A stretch of 64,000 bases of DNA from Narthecium ossifragum (GCA_963920575.1 OY986967.1:8798061-8862060); one strand, 5' to 3'. Counted from the first letter of the stretch, positions 1 to 11,472 are shown. The notes: generated by a model from the letters alone, not told the origin. Numbers and translations: made by a program.

Positions 1-218
1 CTGCTCACTAATCCTTAGCATCTAGCCACATTGGGAACTCGGGGATCGGGCAATCTGGGCTTTTCATAGCTCTGGTTTGATCTCCATCGCATCTCTTTAT
101 AGATGGCTCTCTAGCACTAGATGGCTCTCTAGCACTGCAAATCCAGCTGGGTTTGGCGAGGAGCTTGTTGCTGCTTGGCAAAATTTTTGAAAGATCTCTG
201 GTGGACCTAGGATCATCT

Positions 219-652
219 TCATTCTCTAGAAGCTTTTTCATGGCAAAATTGTTTCTGCTGAGTCTCTCTGGAATTGGGGGTGCATCGCAAACTCATCTTG
301 CACACGATGCCTAGCTACCCGCGAGGATGCTAATCACATTTTTTTCGGTTGCGTTTTTGCCCAAGTTAACTGGAACCGTGTTGCATCAACTTGGCAGCGC
401 CCTTCCTCCCTCACCGATTGCTAGAACCTCCTTTCAGCATCTTTGCGGGTAGGACAGGATGATCAAAAAACTGCAGTCGCCTACACCCTGTGGTGGTTGT
501 GGAAGGAGAGGACCACCGTCATCTTGAACAACCAAAAGCTACAGCCCACGGAACTAGCTGGCTTGATTGTTTGCTGGCTTAGAGAATTCAAACTCTCCCA
601 ACGCCGACCTTCCTCTAGAATCCCATGCATCCCCCTTCCTCCCATGGTCTGA
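219..652 (+). pseudogene. LINE reverse transcriptase C-terminal fragment (zf-RVT region)
   Basis: Plus-strand reading from about 220 gives a LINE-type tail: a lead-in FHGKIVSAESLWNWG, then a CxxC...H...C zinc-binding pattern (CTRCLATREDANHIFFGC) typical of the zf-RVT domain that follows the reverse transcriptase of plant L1-like elements. A stop at about 421-423 breaks it. The open stretch 443-652 continues with WWLWKERTTVILNN, matching the usual segment downstream of that domain. The upstream RT is not in the window, so this is a 5'-truncated decayed copy. It ends where the LTR at 763 begins. Bases 1-218 show no readable LINE sequence. Confidence 0.75.
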
Positions 653-1109
653 GAACGGACACGGCAGTCTGGTCCGACAGTGCTGGGTTAGCGGCCATCC
701 TCATCTCTGGCTCATCTATAGCTTGGTGTTGGTCTTCTTGCCTCATGGTTCACTTGGTTGTCTGATGAGTGCATGAAAGTGCACTCTGAACTGTCTTATA
801 ACCATCTGAATTGCTAGATTATTATCCTTAATCAACATCTTTATTACTATTTTTATATCTATATGTTGCTTCACATAGTTGTTTGGAAAATGCAGCAAAA
901 AGGACCAAAGAAGTTGAAAAGATTACATAGATCAAATTGAAAGATTAAACTGTACCTGTTCATGAAGAACTAGATGATGTGCCATATATGGTTGGAAAGC
1001 TCTTGAAGTCTAGTTTCTGGAGAATTTTACGGTTCGTCATTTTGAGTTTCTTAGAGGAAGTTACGGCAATTTTAGTACCAATGGCACAGTCTGGATTGCA
1101 AAACAGCAA

Positions 1110-1345
1110 ATACTCAGGAAAGAAAGATCGATCCTTCTCCCTAGTAGGATCGATCCTTCTACGCGCAGACCTGACAGAACGCATACTTTTCAGATGATCT
1201 CAGTAGGATCGATCCTACTATCCATCCTACTGAGCAGGATCGATCCTACACCCATGGAAGGATCGATCCGACTTGGGCGTAGCCAGAAATTGACGATTTT
1301 GATGCAACAGATCGATCCTACACCTATGGAAGGATCGATCCTACT
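1110..1345. repeat. TCGA-core palindrome array, AGGATCGATCCTAC type
   Basis: Seven near-identical sites (about 1126, 1148, 1204, 1229, 1260, 1309, 1330) read AGGATCGATCCTAC or close variants at irregular 15-60 base spacing. They sit 60-290 bases upstream of the LTR TATA box, so a promoter role is possible but inferred. Other family G copies have different flanks around the same TCGA core. Confidence 0.85.
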
Positions 1346-1402
1346 GTCCCAGTGAAGAAAATCAACGGTTTGGATCTAATCCCACGATGGAGACACTTAA
1401 AG

Positions 1403-1413
1403 CTATAAATAGG
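1403..1413 (+). promoter_or_regulatory. TATA box of family G LTR
   Basis: CTATAAATAGGAC lies just upstream of TTTAGGGTTTGAGGGG. The same block is conserved at 47130 and, reversed, at about 40053. The position fits the U3/R promoter of the LTR. Confidence 0.65.
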
Positions 1414-1677
1414 ACTCTTTTTAGGGTTTGAGGGGGGCTTTTTGGCAGCGTTTGGAGGAGAGGAGACTGGTTCAAGGCATGATTTTCTTTTCTTTTTCTC
1501 ATCTTATTTCTTCATTGGTTTTGTTGCTCTCATGATGAACATGAGTGGCTAGTTCTTCTCTAAGGTACCGATGTAGCCCTAACTAAATCATTCTATGTTA
1601 TTGGATCATGAATATTTAATCAGTTTATTTTCTTTGTTTCATTCATTATTTTCTTTGTTTCATTCAATATTTAATCA

Positions 1678-2071
1678 GTTTATGTAGACGGATGAACTGA
1701 CTTATGAATGATCGAGGAAAGATCGATCCTTCATGATGATGCACTTGACCTTCTGGCACTAAATGATCGATCTTCTTAGCAAGAAAAGATCGATCCTTTT
1801 GTGCAGAAAGCTAGACTTGGGCTAGAATACAAGCCCAAGCCCAGATCTTCTGATCCTGGTTTCACCTAACCATTTTAAGCAAACATCAACACAAACACGG
1901 TCAGTGTGTGCACACACGAGTGGGAAATAAACCGACAATGCGTAATTTATCAAATTGCCTTTGCTGGCCACAAAACAAAGCGAATTAACAGATTACACGC
2001 TCGACACGAAACAAGCAAACAAGCTACGGGCCTGACCCAGATGGTCGACTAAGGAGTAGAGGGACAGGTGC
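1678..2071 (-). mobile_element. Tekay LTR end, partial
   Basis: Contains the conserved Tekay block GTCAGTGTGTGCACACACGA and a right edge near GAGGGACAGGTGCTC, matching the start (minus strand) of the Tekay LTRs at 26185, 38059 and 42135. TCGA-core palindromes of AGATCGATC type occur at about 1722, 1766 and 1788. The left part is missing where it joins the family G LTR. The right edge abuts the Sirevirus 3' LTR, and no target duplication can be recovered. Confidence 0.7.
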
Positions 2072-2372
2072 TCCCAATATCCAAACTCCACGGTTTACAG
2101 GTCCATCGACCATCGCATCGACCGTGAGGCTTTGTCAAGAAAATGGTTTCCCAGGGTCGATGCTTCGATTGACCACGAGCCAATATTTGAAATGGCTAAG
2201 TTTGGTGCATCCACCGTGCAACCCCGCGGTCGATCCATGGATCGATCGTCAGTACAATAATTTCTCAAATATTAAATTTAAGCCTGTCAATTAAAGGGGT
2301 AATAAATATTAAACATATCTTTTATCATTTAATGTAAATTGGCATCATGAGAACAAGGTTAGGATCACTAAT
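2072..2372 (-). mobile_element. Sirevirus 3' LTR, truncated
   Basis: Aligns along its length with 34070-34378 of the 5' LTR; both contain CAACCCCGCGGTCGATCCAT and TTTTATCATTTAATGTAAAT. Only the first 300 bases of an LTR of about 1.05 kb remain; the rest is replaced by Tekay sequence. Palindrome-type GGTCGATCC and GATCGATCGTC motifs are present near 2100-2255. Confidence 0.8.
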
Positions 2373-2416
2373 CTCCCCCTTTTTTATGATAAAATATTTA
2401 GGCTCCCCCTTAATCT
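2373..2416 (-). other. Sirevirus polypurine tracts
   Basis: On the minus strand two purine runs, AGGGGGAGCC and AAAAAAGGGGGAGATTAG, lie just inside the 3' LTR start. Duplicated polypurine tracts of this kind are a known Sirevirus trait. Between here and 2835 I see only AT-rich non-coding sequence. Confidence 0.65.
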
Positions 2417-2834
2417 ACGCATCCATTACTATCATGAAAAGTGATCTAAAGTGAATTCTAAAGATGCACACAAGTTATATATCTCTAAAATGATATGAAA
2501 ACTTTTATTTAAGATATAATGACAAGATAACTTAGATTTCAACATATTCACTTCTTTAGAACAAGTATATTTCAGCTTTCATGAAGTGATACATATGGAA
2601 ATATTATATCATCAATGTAACTAACAACATCCAACAGCTTTGTAATACAACTTTGTATTTCATTCAAAAGATTCCAACACTTTGCATTACAAAACCTTCA
2701 TTTCAAAACATGGTTTTCAAAATAGAAAATACAAGAGTCAAAATATGAAAATGTAGGGCATTCTCTTTCATCATTCATCACAACTTTTTCTCCCCTTTTG
2801 GCATGATAAAAAAGAAACAAGGAATGAGCTTTAG

Positions 2835-4170
2835 GATCAATCAAGTGGAGTAGTGGGAGGAGTAGGTGGGAATTTGTCCTTGAAATAGGTAAAGATGTCT
2901 TCATGTTGCTTGGACACCTTCTCTTGATTTGCTTTGAACTCAGTTTTGATTTCATCAATCTGTTGGGCTTGACTTACTTCCATCCTTCCCAGTCTTGCTT
3001 CTAGCTAATCAAGTCATTGTGTCGTGGTGCGACAAGCGTGGCTATGGGAGGATTCACCTTGATGTCCTTGAAGTCTAGGCTCTCCTTACTCTTCCCTTAT
3101 ATTTTCCTCATCCTGTTCTCCTTCCTCATCACTACTAATATTAGGAACAATAAGGCCCAAGGCTCGCTTGGCGATCATCATCCTTTTATAGGTGGATTTA
3201 TTGAAGGGTTGAGAAAGGGGTCTACTTTCATCAACGGCTAGGTGGAGGGTTAGGGCTTGGAAAATTTTGGTTAGTAGTCCTCCAAAATGTAGGGATTGCC
3301 TAGCCTAAGGCGCAAGGCTCGCTTGGCGGTCATCATCCTTTTATAGATGGATTTATTGAAGGGTTGAGAAAGGGGTCTACATTCATCAACGGCTAGGTGG
3401 AGGGTTAGGGCTTGGAAAATTTTGGTTAGTAGTCCTCCAAAATGTAGGGATTGCCTAGCCGTAAGGTTAAGCATCTCCTTGATATAATATAACCTAGGTT
3501 TAGAGGCTTCTTCCTCACCATGCATGAAAGAACATTGGCATGAATGGGCTTCAAGTGATCATGGTGGCCAAGCTTGGGAAAAAGATTTGTTCCTAGAAAG
3601 TGGGCAAGCTCCCTATAGTTTTGGTGTAGGTAATTTAATTCTATAGGAATTTTATCAACTTGACTAGGTCTAAGGATTTGCATTTCTCCCTTGCTTATCC
3701 TGATCAACTTTTTGAAAATCCTCATACGAAGTAAAATATGTGCACTCTCCTCGATTTGGTGCATGTAGAATCTCATTCAACCATTCTATTGTAATCTTGA
3801 TGTCATCATCAATATCTTCAGTAATGTTGCAATAAAAATATCAAACCATTTCTTGATACTTATATTGGGGCATCTCTAAGAATTTCTTCCAACCCATATC
3901 AGCGAAGAATTTTTCAACTATATGTTCCTTTCCTATGGGCAACTGAAGGACTTTACAATAAACCACAAATTTATCCTTAAACTTGGGCCAAGACTTATAC
4001 CTATCCATGTCTAGGAAGAAGTAGTCATCGGAGGAAGGAGTAGATGAGGACCCTCGAAGTGAGCCTTTAACCTTCTTCATCCCGCTCATTTCTGTAGCTT
4101 TCTTCTTCCTCTTCTCAACTTGAGTCGGAGCTTGGGGTGGAGGAGGTCTGACATTCTTGGTGCAAGGCAT
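2835..4170 (-). pseudogene. Sirevirus third ORF, plant-transposon-protein-like (Transposase_32 type), broken
   Basis: The minus-strand ORF opens at 4170 with a basic, proline-rich N-terminus (PPPPQAPTQVEKRKKKATE) and continues with a segment containing FFADMGWKKFLEMPQ, YFYCNI and ELAHFLGTNLFPKLG. That spacing resembles the 'putative plant transposon protein' domain found in retrotransposon extra ORFs. A stop near 3840 and later frameshifts break it. A further piece at about 3010-2835 is a coiled coil (AQQIDEIKTEF ... KFPPTPPTTPLD) that would be the C-terminus. Sireviruses commonly carry an extra ORF between pol and the 3' LTR; whether this one is envelope-like or captured is not decidable by eye. 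The domain call rests on remembered family patterns. Confidence 0.55.
3151..3460. repeat. 155-bp tandem duplication inside the Sirevirus extra ORF
   Basis: The block starting TAAGGCCCAAGGCTCGCTTG at 3151 repeats at 3306 with few changes (for example TCTACTTTC versus TCTACATTC). The period is 155 bases, which is not a multiple of three, so it also shifts the reading frame of the surrounding ORF. Confidence 0.9.
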
Positions 4171-4373
4171 GGTACGTGGCTAGGTTAGGGTTTTGAGAGA
4201 AGAGGCGTGACGGATGAAGGAGAGGAGTTGAGCACGGTCGAACTAGAGGAATTGCAGTCGATGGAGAGAGGCTAGGGCACGGTTGTACCAGAGGAGAAGG
4301 ATAGATGTTTTATCGGGTGGGGGTTTATAAAGGGCAGACGTGAAAATGACTAAAAAGCACTCACTTAAGTTGT

Positions 4374-4530
4374 CACACGATCCGTGGCGGTCACCCTCAG
4401 AAGTTGGTGGTCAACCGTTCCTCATGATTTGTGTATAATGAAAATCTCACGGTCGATCCTCAGAAGTTGGCGGTCGACCGTCAAGCGTGATATGTGAAAA
4501 CTAAAGTATACTCACGGTCGACCGTCAGTT
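4374..4530. repeat. TCGA-core motifs in the Sirevirus untranslated region
   Basis: Three or four spaced motifs (CACGGTCGATCCTCAG, GGCGGTCGACCGTC, CACGGTCGACCGTCAG, plus a decayed GGTGGTCAACCGT) lie between RNase H and the extra ORF, upstream of that ORF on its strand. They match the GGTCGACC type of the Sirevirus LTR. Bases 4531-4748 are AT-rich with nothing else recognised. Confidence 0.75.
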
Positions 4531-4748
4531 CCAAAAAATGAATTTGAAATTCAATTAAAAAATTATTTTTAAATCAAAACATTACAGAACTTTGCATAAG
4601 CATGTAACTAAATAGCATGAGGTAAAAACAACTCATCATTCATGAAAATCACTCAATTAATCAAAATTTAGCACTCAAGTAAGATATGGTATAAAAAGCA
4701 GATAAAGAGGTGACAATACCTTTTACTTTTAGCTTTTCATTTTGGACA

Positions 4749-5206
4749 TCAATTGGACATCCCAAGCTCCCTTAGTAGATATAGAAACCTGTCTTCACTC
4801 AAGGGTTTGGTTAGAATATCCGTAATTTGATGCTCGGTGCTAACTAATTCAAGTGTAATATCTCCTTTTTGTATGTGATCATGAAGGAAATGGTGTCGAA
4901 TTTCTATGTGCTTTGTTTTAGAATATAGGATGGGATTCTTCGATAGGCTTATGGTACTAGTGTTGTCACATCTAATGGGCATTTTGCCTACATGTATGTT
5001 GTAATCTACCAATTACATTTTCATCCAAAGTAATTGTGCACAACAACTATCCGCCGCGATGTATTCCGCTTTAGTGGTGAATAAAGCAAGTGAACTTTGC
5101 TTCTTGGAGAACCAAGAAATAAGTGCATGACCAAGAAAGTGACATGTACCACTTGTGCTTTTTCTATCAAGTCTATATCCGGCAAAATCCACATCGGATT
5201 AGCCAA
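4749..5206 (-). pseudogene. Sirevirus RNase H, frameshifted
   Basis: The end of pol reads PIRCDNTSTISLSKNP, KTKHIEIRHHFLHDHIQKGD and DILTKPLSEDRF, ending RELGM. This is the typical C-terminal RNase H signature of Ty1/copia elements. The upstream part (5021-5206) continues in a different frame, so at least one indel separates the pieces. It would act with RT to remove the RNA template during reverse transcription. Confidence 0.85.
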
Positions 5207-6571
5207 TTAGATTAAAAGAAGATCTTCTAGGATACCACAAACCATAGTTTTGGGTTCCTATTAGATATCTAAATATCCTCTTGACCGCAACCAAATGAGA
5301 TTCCTTAGGACAAGATTGATATCTAGCACAAAGGAAAACACTAAACATGATGTCCGGTCTACTAGCGGTCAAATAGAGTAAAGAACCAATCATCCCTCTA
5401 TAAAGTGTTTGATCACCGGGTTTTCCATTTTCATCATTGTCTAATTTGAGTGTTGTACACATGGGGGTTCTATAAATTTTGAATTGGACAAAATCATACT
5501 TCTTGAGTAGGTCTCTAGTGTATTTGGCTTGACTAACAAAGATCCCACCTCGAGTTTGCATGATTTATAAACCAAGCAAATAGTTTAGTTCACCCATCAA
5601 ACTCATTTCAAATTCATTTTACATGCAAGAGGCAAATTCTTCACAAAGCTTTTCATTAGAAGATCCAAAGATGATATCATCCACATATATTTGAACTAAT
5701 AAAAGGTCCTCTCCTTTTGATTTTGTAAAAAGAATAATATCAATCTTTCCTTTATAAAAATTATTATCCATCAAGAATTTGCTCAGCCTTTCATACCAAG
5801 CTCTAGGAGCTTGTTTCAATCCATATAAGGCTTTAGCGAGCTTGAATACATGATCCCCTAACTTGTGATCCTCAAAACCGGGGGGTTGTTCAACATAAAC
5901 TTCTTCCTTAAAGAAACCATTCAAAAATGCAATTTTGACATCCATTTGCTATAATTTGCTAAAAGTAGTCTTATTGGCTCAAGTCTAGCTACCGGTGCAA
6001 AAGTCTCATCAAAATCAATTCCTTCGTGTTGATTGAAGCCTTTTGCAATAAGTCTAGCTTTATTCCTTGTGATTATTTCTGATTCATCTATTTTATTTCT
6101 AAACACCCATTTAGTGCCAATGACGGGATGATCACTAGGTGTTGGTACCAAATTCCAAACTTCATTTCTTTCAAATTGATTTAACTCTTCTTGCATTGCT
6201 AAGATCCAATGATCATCCGCTAATGCTTCCTCAATCGTTTTGGGCTCAATTTGAGATGGGAACGCTAGATTGGCGCATGCATTTAATGCAGATTTAGTTT
6301 GGATTCCTTTTGATAGTTCACCAATTATAAATTCCTTTGGGTGTGAGGATGCATATTTCCAATCTTTTGGAAGATAATGATGTTGATCACTAGGAGTAAT
6401 TTCAAGAGATTCTTCAAATCTATCATTCAAGTCTTCAACATCGTTTTGGGTCTCATCTACATCTTTTGATTTGACAATAGGAATTTCATCATCTTCATCA
6501 TCAATTCTATTAGGATCTATAATCAATTCATCAAATGTAACATGCATTGATTCTTCCACCACAAAGGTCAT
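5199..6571 (-). pseudogene. Sirevirus reverse transcriptase, broken
   Basis: Three pieces in order on the minus strand. 6571-5921 has [29 protein letters not shown] and [13 protein letters not shown] (RT entry). 5945-5619 has [38 protein letters not shown] and the catalytic YVDDIIFG. 5561-5199 has YTRDLLKKYDF, SLLYLTASRPDI and VKRIFRYLIGT (thumb). Overlapping frames and stops separate them. Only the YVDD core is intact as text; the protein cannot be made from this copy. Confidence 0.9.
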
Positions 6572-7530
6572 TTTATTTAAGATTTTATAACTTTTGCTTC
6601 TCTCCGAGTATCAAAGAAAAACTCCTTTATCGGATCTAGCATCAAATTTTCCAAGATTATCCTTACCATTGTTCAAGACAAAACACTTGCAACCAAAGGC
6701 TCTAAAGTAACTAATATTCGGAATTCTTCCTTTCCAAAGCTCATATGGGGTTTTCTTCAAAATAGGTTCAATGTTACTCTATTGATCACATAGCAAAAAG
6801 AATTAATCGCTTCGGCCCAAAAGTACTTAGGAAGATTACTCTCGCATAATAGAGTTTTAGTTATATCTTGTAGGGTCTGATTTTTCCTTTCAACAACACC
6901 ATTTGATTGAGGGGTTCTAGGTGATGAGAAGTTTTGGGAAATCCCGTTGTCATTGCAAAACTTTTCTAGGTGGGAGTTCTTGAATTCTCTTTCATTGTCA
7001 CTTCTAATGCATGCAATGAGAATACCTTTCTCATTTTAGACTCTTCTATAAAAATTGGTGAATTCCTCAAAGACTTCATCTTTGTGTGCAAGGAAAATCA
7101 CCCATGTGTATCAAGTGTAGTCATCTACTAAAACAAAACCATATGAGCTACTACCTAAGCTAGTTGGTTTAGTAGGTCCAAAAAGGTTCATATGAATGAG
7201 TTCTAATGCTCTTGTGGTGGAAGCTACTTCTTTAGACTTGAAAGAGGATTTTACTTGTTTTCCTCTTTGACATGCATCACAAATCTTATCTTTCTAGAAT
7301 TTGATTTGGGAAGTCCAAGAACAAGGTCTTTTTGAGAAAGTTTGAAAATTAAATCCATGTGAGCATGTCCAAGTCTCTTATGCCATAACCAAGAATTATC
7401 ATTTAAAGCACTAAGGCATATGTCATCATAGCAAACAAGATCATTAAGATAAAATGTATGAACGTTACCATCACGATGACCAACTAGCATGATTTTATCA
7501 CTAATAGCATTTTTAACATAGCACTTTGAA
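6572..7530 (-). pseudogene. Sirevirus integrase, degenerate
   Basis: The GAG-pre-integrase/zinc region is visible at 7490-7251: HTFYLNDL, LWHKRLGHAHMDLIFKLSQ and GLPKSN, giving the two histidines of the HHCC finger. The cysteine part is damaged. The remaining 6572-7250 has short integrase-like stretches in broken frames. Position between protease and RT confirms the copia gene order. Confidence 0.7.
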
Positions 7531-7532
7531 TT

Positions 7533-7817
7533 TTAAAAAATGAGTTTATTACCTCTATCACACAATTGACTAATACTTAGTAAGTTATGTTTCAAGCCTT
7601 CTACTAACAAAACATTCTCAATTTTGATGGAGGAAGTTTTACCATTATTACCAATTCCGATAATTTTTCCTTTGCCGTTATCTCCAAAAGTCACAACTCC
7701 TCCATTCTTGGCTTGAAATGTGGAGAACATGCATCTATCACCGGTCATGTGTCTTGAGCATCCGCTATCAAGGTACCACCGTTTGGCTTTTGAATTTGTC
7801 TTGATCTTGGATATCAA
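7533..7817 (-). pseudogene. Sirevirus aspartic protease region
   Basis: Contains WYLDSGCSRHMTGD, the DSG active-site motif of copia proteases, followed by VTFGDNGKGKIIGIG and LKHNLLSISQLCD. The open stretch is about 94 codons and has lost its connection to gag. Confidence 0.85.
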
Positions 7818-7823
7818 GCACTC

Positions 7824-9204
7824 CTACAAATCAAACTCAAGTCTTGATTTTTTGTACCCAAATCTTTTTGGATCCTTTAGCATTAGTTCTAGAAATATAA
7901 GTAGATGTAGCATGCTTAGGTGTCCAAAAGGTTTTAGCACTAGCAGTTTCATGATATAACAACTAGGTGCAATTTGACCTACCTTGCAACAATAGTGACA
8001 AGTGGGTGCCTGTGCTACCTTAGGAGGATGAGAAGAATCTTTAATAAAGTTAGTCTTCTTTTGGTTGTTCATCTTCGTAGGGTTGTAGCGAATTCCTTCC
8101 TTGTTTAAGGAGCTCCTATCGCTATCAAGGATCTCATCTAGCTTGTCTCTCCTCTTCATGAATTTAGATAGAGTGATCTTTAAGTCATCAACCTCAAGAG
8201 TGAGATCTCTCTTGAATTTCCTCAAGTAGATGAGTTCCTTTTGCATATCATAGTTTGTGTTATTCAATATGGTGAGCTCATATTGAGTGTCATTGAGTTA
8301 CTTTTCAAGTGTGGCACTAGTGTCACTAGAGTTGTTATCTAGCATGCATTTGTTTTCTTTTTCTAAGGTGTCAATCCTATGCATGGCATCTAATTTTTCT
8401 TCTTCTATTTTCTTCAAGTCCTTACAAGTAGCATAATATTTCTTTTTAAGGAACTTGAAATCCCTAGCTAAGGCATGGTAAGCATCAAATAGTTCATGAA
8501 ATGCAAGCTCATCTTCTACCTCATTTTCCTCTTCTTCCTCATCTACGTGTTCCACCAAGCATATGTTGGCTACCTCTTGTTCTTCTTCATCGGATGAGGT
8601 CTCCACATCACTTCACATCACTTTCTCCCCAAGTAGGCATGATTGCTTTGTTTTTCTTAAACTCCTTTGTAGGCGTCATGAGTTGAGGAGAATCAAACTT
8701 GATGTGTCCGGGCTTCCTACACTCATAACATATGATTTCAGTTGAGTTAGAAGAAGTAGCATTGTATTTTTCACCTTTGGGGAATTTCTTCTTGAAGAAT
8801 TTCTTTCCTCCTTGGCACTTGAAGATCTTTTGGATTCTCTTTGAGATCATCGCCAATTCTTCATCATCGTCTCCTTCACTTGAATCCGATGACTCTTTGT
8901 TCGATGACTTGAACGTTGACCTTCTTCTTCTTGTCTCCTTCGTCATTGCTTCTCTTCAAGTTCATCTCATAAGTCATGAGTGAACCCATGAGCTCATCAA
9001 GTGACAACTTGGATAAATCCTTGGCTTCTTCGATTGTCGTCGCTTTAGAATTCCATTACTTCGGTAGACACTTGAGTATCTTTCTCACAATTTCATTGTT
9101 AGCATAAACTCTTCGAAGAGATTCAAGCACATTTAATATGTTAGTAAAACATGTAAATATCTCACCAATGGTTTCATCATTTTTCATGCAAAAGAGTTCA
9201 TACT
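7824..9204 (-). pseudogene. Sirevirus gag, middle and C-terminal part
   Basis: Minus-strand pieces: 9204-9056 (MKNDETIGEIFTCFTNILN), 8946-8608 with a zinc knuckle CYECRKPGH whose final cysteine position is serine, 8606-8298 acidic plus coiled coil (RIDTLEKENKCM), and 8267-7824 with a second damaged knuckle (CHYCCKVGQ). The missing histidine and cysteine, with three frame changes, show loss of function. The gene continues at 32881 beyond the nested insertion. Confidence 0.75.
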
Positions 9205-9313
9205 TGTCGCGCCCCGACTCGCGAAAGCCCAACTGGGCCGGGCGACGCAAACCGGAACCTAACGAAATGCGAAAAAATATTTGAGGGTGTTTGTGATGAA
9301 TTGTTAGGGAGAC
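9205..9313. mobile_element. Palindromic Tekay-derived insertion, left arm
   Basis: Starts TGTCGCGCCCCGACTCGCGA, the reverse complement of a Tekay LTR 3' end, then switches after about 75 bases to plus-orientation Tekay sequence (TTGAGGGTGTTTGTGATGAA) matching 48547-48578. The right arm at 32775-32875 ends in the normal plus-strand LTR terminus GGTCGGGGCGCGACA. Joined across the Tat insertion, the two make an element of about 205 bases with inverted ends, flanked by ATACT at 9200-9204 and 32876-32880. Confidence 0.8.
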
Positions 9314-9499
9314 TGTAGACACCAATTTTGACTAAGGTCAAATTTGAGGGTATTTACGAAATTACCCCTACTCGCCTCAGACATTCCTCGAAGGTACGTT
9401 ATCAGACATACAAGTTCAAAGACACACAGAGCATACATAAATTGCCCTATATGTGATCCTCTATGGTTTTGAAAGTATCTTACATGAACCATGAGCACA

Positions 9500-10365
9500 A
9501 AGGGCGTTCTGGTAATTTTACCTGCCCAATGGTATTTTAGGAATTCAGGACAAAATGCATACCTGGACTATCTAAAACATCCCATCATGACCCTGTATAG
9601 TTTTTACGGCATCCTACAAAAGCTAAGTCAATATAGGGGCATTTTGGTAATTTTACCACATCAAGGGTATTTTGGGGATTTAAGCAAAATATATGCTTAG
9701 ACTCTCTCTTATACTCCATCATGCCTTTTACGTGGTTCGAGTAACATCCTACTGAAATTAAAAGGAATTGGGGGCATTTTAGTAATTTCGCCCGCCAGGG
9801 ATATTTTGGGAATCTCGACCAAAATACATGTTCAGGATCCCTACAATATTTGAGAAATGCCTCTGTGTGGTTTTTTATAACATCTTATACAAACCGGAAG
9901 CATAAAGGGTATTTCGGTGAATTTTACCTTCTAAGGGTATTTTGGTCATTCTAGCCAAATATAGGCTTGACCAACCTAGAACATTTTAAATTAGTCCTTA
10001 ATGGTTTTGAAGGCATCCTACATAAACCAGGGACATATAAAGGGCATTTTTGGTCATTTAGCCCCAATGGGTATTTTGGTCATTTGCTCTAAATACACAT
10101 TTGTCACAAACATATATGACAAATGTTGTTTCCACCCTTTAAAGTATCATTTATTTTAAAGGCATTCTTGTCCAAAACATATATGAACTCCATACCAACC
10201 AAAGAACCAAAAAGGGTATTTTGGTAATTTCATCCTCATTCAGCCTTCTTAAAGCTTGGACGACATACTATACAAGCTACGAGGGTATTTTGGTCATTTT
10301 AAACCTCTAGGGGTACAATGGTCCAAGTGAAGGCACCTCTACCTGCTTTGGGGGTATTTCGGTCC
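9500..10365 (+). repeat. Dispersed 20-base motif array in Tat LTR
   Basis: About thirteen copies of a motif near GGGTATTTTGGTCATTTT occur at roughly 9500, 9526, 9636, 9664, 9768, 9797, 9905, 9933, 10040, 10069, 10212, 10281 and 10350, often in pairs 25-30 bases apart with pairs about 100-140 bases apart. The same array is in the 3' LTR (30810-31670). It lies upstream of the TATA box at 10951. Confidence 0.85.
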
Positions 10366-10950
10366 AAAAACATATATGACCGATAAAAAGGGCATTAGGG
10401 TAAATTATCTACGACATGTTCAAATATTTGAACATTCAAGAAAATATTCAAAATTCGAACAAGTATTCAAATTCATGGTTCGAATTCAAATTCAAATAAA
10501 TTTGATATGCCCAATCCTAAATCTAAACTATCTAAATCCTACCCTCTTAACCACCCAAATCTCTAACTCCCCGACCAAAATTTAAATATAAAATCAGTCA
10601 ACCTAAATAAAAGTGTCCATACCTACGTCCAAGCCTTCCATCAGCATTATAAGATGTGACATGGCATCATATAATTGGAGACTTGGAGTAGGGTTTAGCT
10701 TAAGAAAAAGTTCCGAGGGAGCAACATAAAGTAGGGTGTAGGTTAACAAAAAATTCCGAGGGAGCAACATCCATACATCCCAACAAATTGGATCTCCTCT
10801 CAGCCCTCCTACGCACACGTGTTTTGCAAAGTATTAAAAAATAATAAATGAGGAGATTTGATTTCATCTCAAACCACGACTCTCTCAGCCGTGAGAATGA
10901 AGCCAACGACTTATCAAATTTCGGAAATCCCGCCTAACCTCTCCTAACAC

Positions 10951-10960
10951 CTATAAATAA
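10951..10960 (+). promoter_or_regulatory. TATA box of Tat 5' LTR
   Basis: CTATAAATAA follows CTCCTAACAC; the 3' LTR has CTATAAATAG at 32257-32266 in the same context. Likely the U3 promoter of the element. Confidence 0.65.
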
Positions 10961-11472
10961 ATAGAGGGGGAGGGGGGTGAATGAAGGCTGATAGATAGAA
11001 GGTTGAAGAAGGCTTGGAGAGGAAGGAAATTTATTTCCTTGAAAACGCCGAGAGATAGAAGAAGGAAATTTATTTCCTTAAAGATCGTGTCATCAAATCA
11101 AAAGTTCAAAGGAAGAGATTCAATGGTTCTTCATCAGCAACGAAGGTGCGGGTCGAAGGCTAAAGCCTTCACCCAAGAGCCTTCTTATTTCCTTTCTTCT
11201 TCCTCTTCTTATTTTTTCATTTTGGATGTAACGGGATTCTAAGGCCCGAATCCTTAATCAGGGGTTTTCCCATTTGGGTTGTAATTGATGGATTGCCAAT
11301 CTCATCATCGGTATGCAGTTCTCAAAGAAAAGAGAATCTGCAGCTTGTGATGATATTGGGAACTCAGGAGTGTTGTTCCCGCAAATCCCACCATGTAATT
11401 CAAACTTTTAATCACAATAAAATTAACAAATCTCGTTCCCCCGAGATCTCGATTTTATTGTCGAACAGAATC

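Larger units (their letters stand above)
763..1677 (+). mobile_element. Family G LTR, 3'-truncated
   Basis: It starts TGATGAGTGCATG, the same terminus as the LTR whose minus-strand start is at 40699. The shared segment around 979-1090 recurs at 40380-40500, 46620-46750 and 50760-50880. The copy carries a TATA box at about 1403 and a palindrome array at 1110-1345. A short duplication containing CTTTGTTTCATTCA lies near 1630-1680. After about 1677 the sequence changes to a Tekay LTR, so the 3' part (normally to about 1.46 kb) is missing. A related copy at 39238-40699 sits beside a tRNA-Asp primer site, which places the family among Ty3/gypsy elements of Athila-like type. Confidence 0.8.
9314..11467 (+). 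mobile_element. Tat 5' LTR (2154 bp)
   Basis: Begins TGTAGACACCAATTTTGACT and ends GATTTTATTGTCGAACA; the 3' copy ends GTCTAACA. A TATA box is at 10951. An irregular array of a motif near GGGTATTTTGGTCATTTT fills 9500-10365. AT-rich sequence at 10370-10600 and a purine-rich block at 10965-11060 follow. No ORF of note. Confidence 0.92.
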
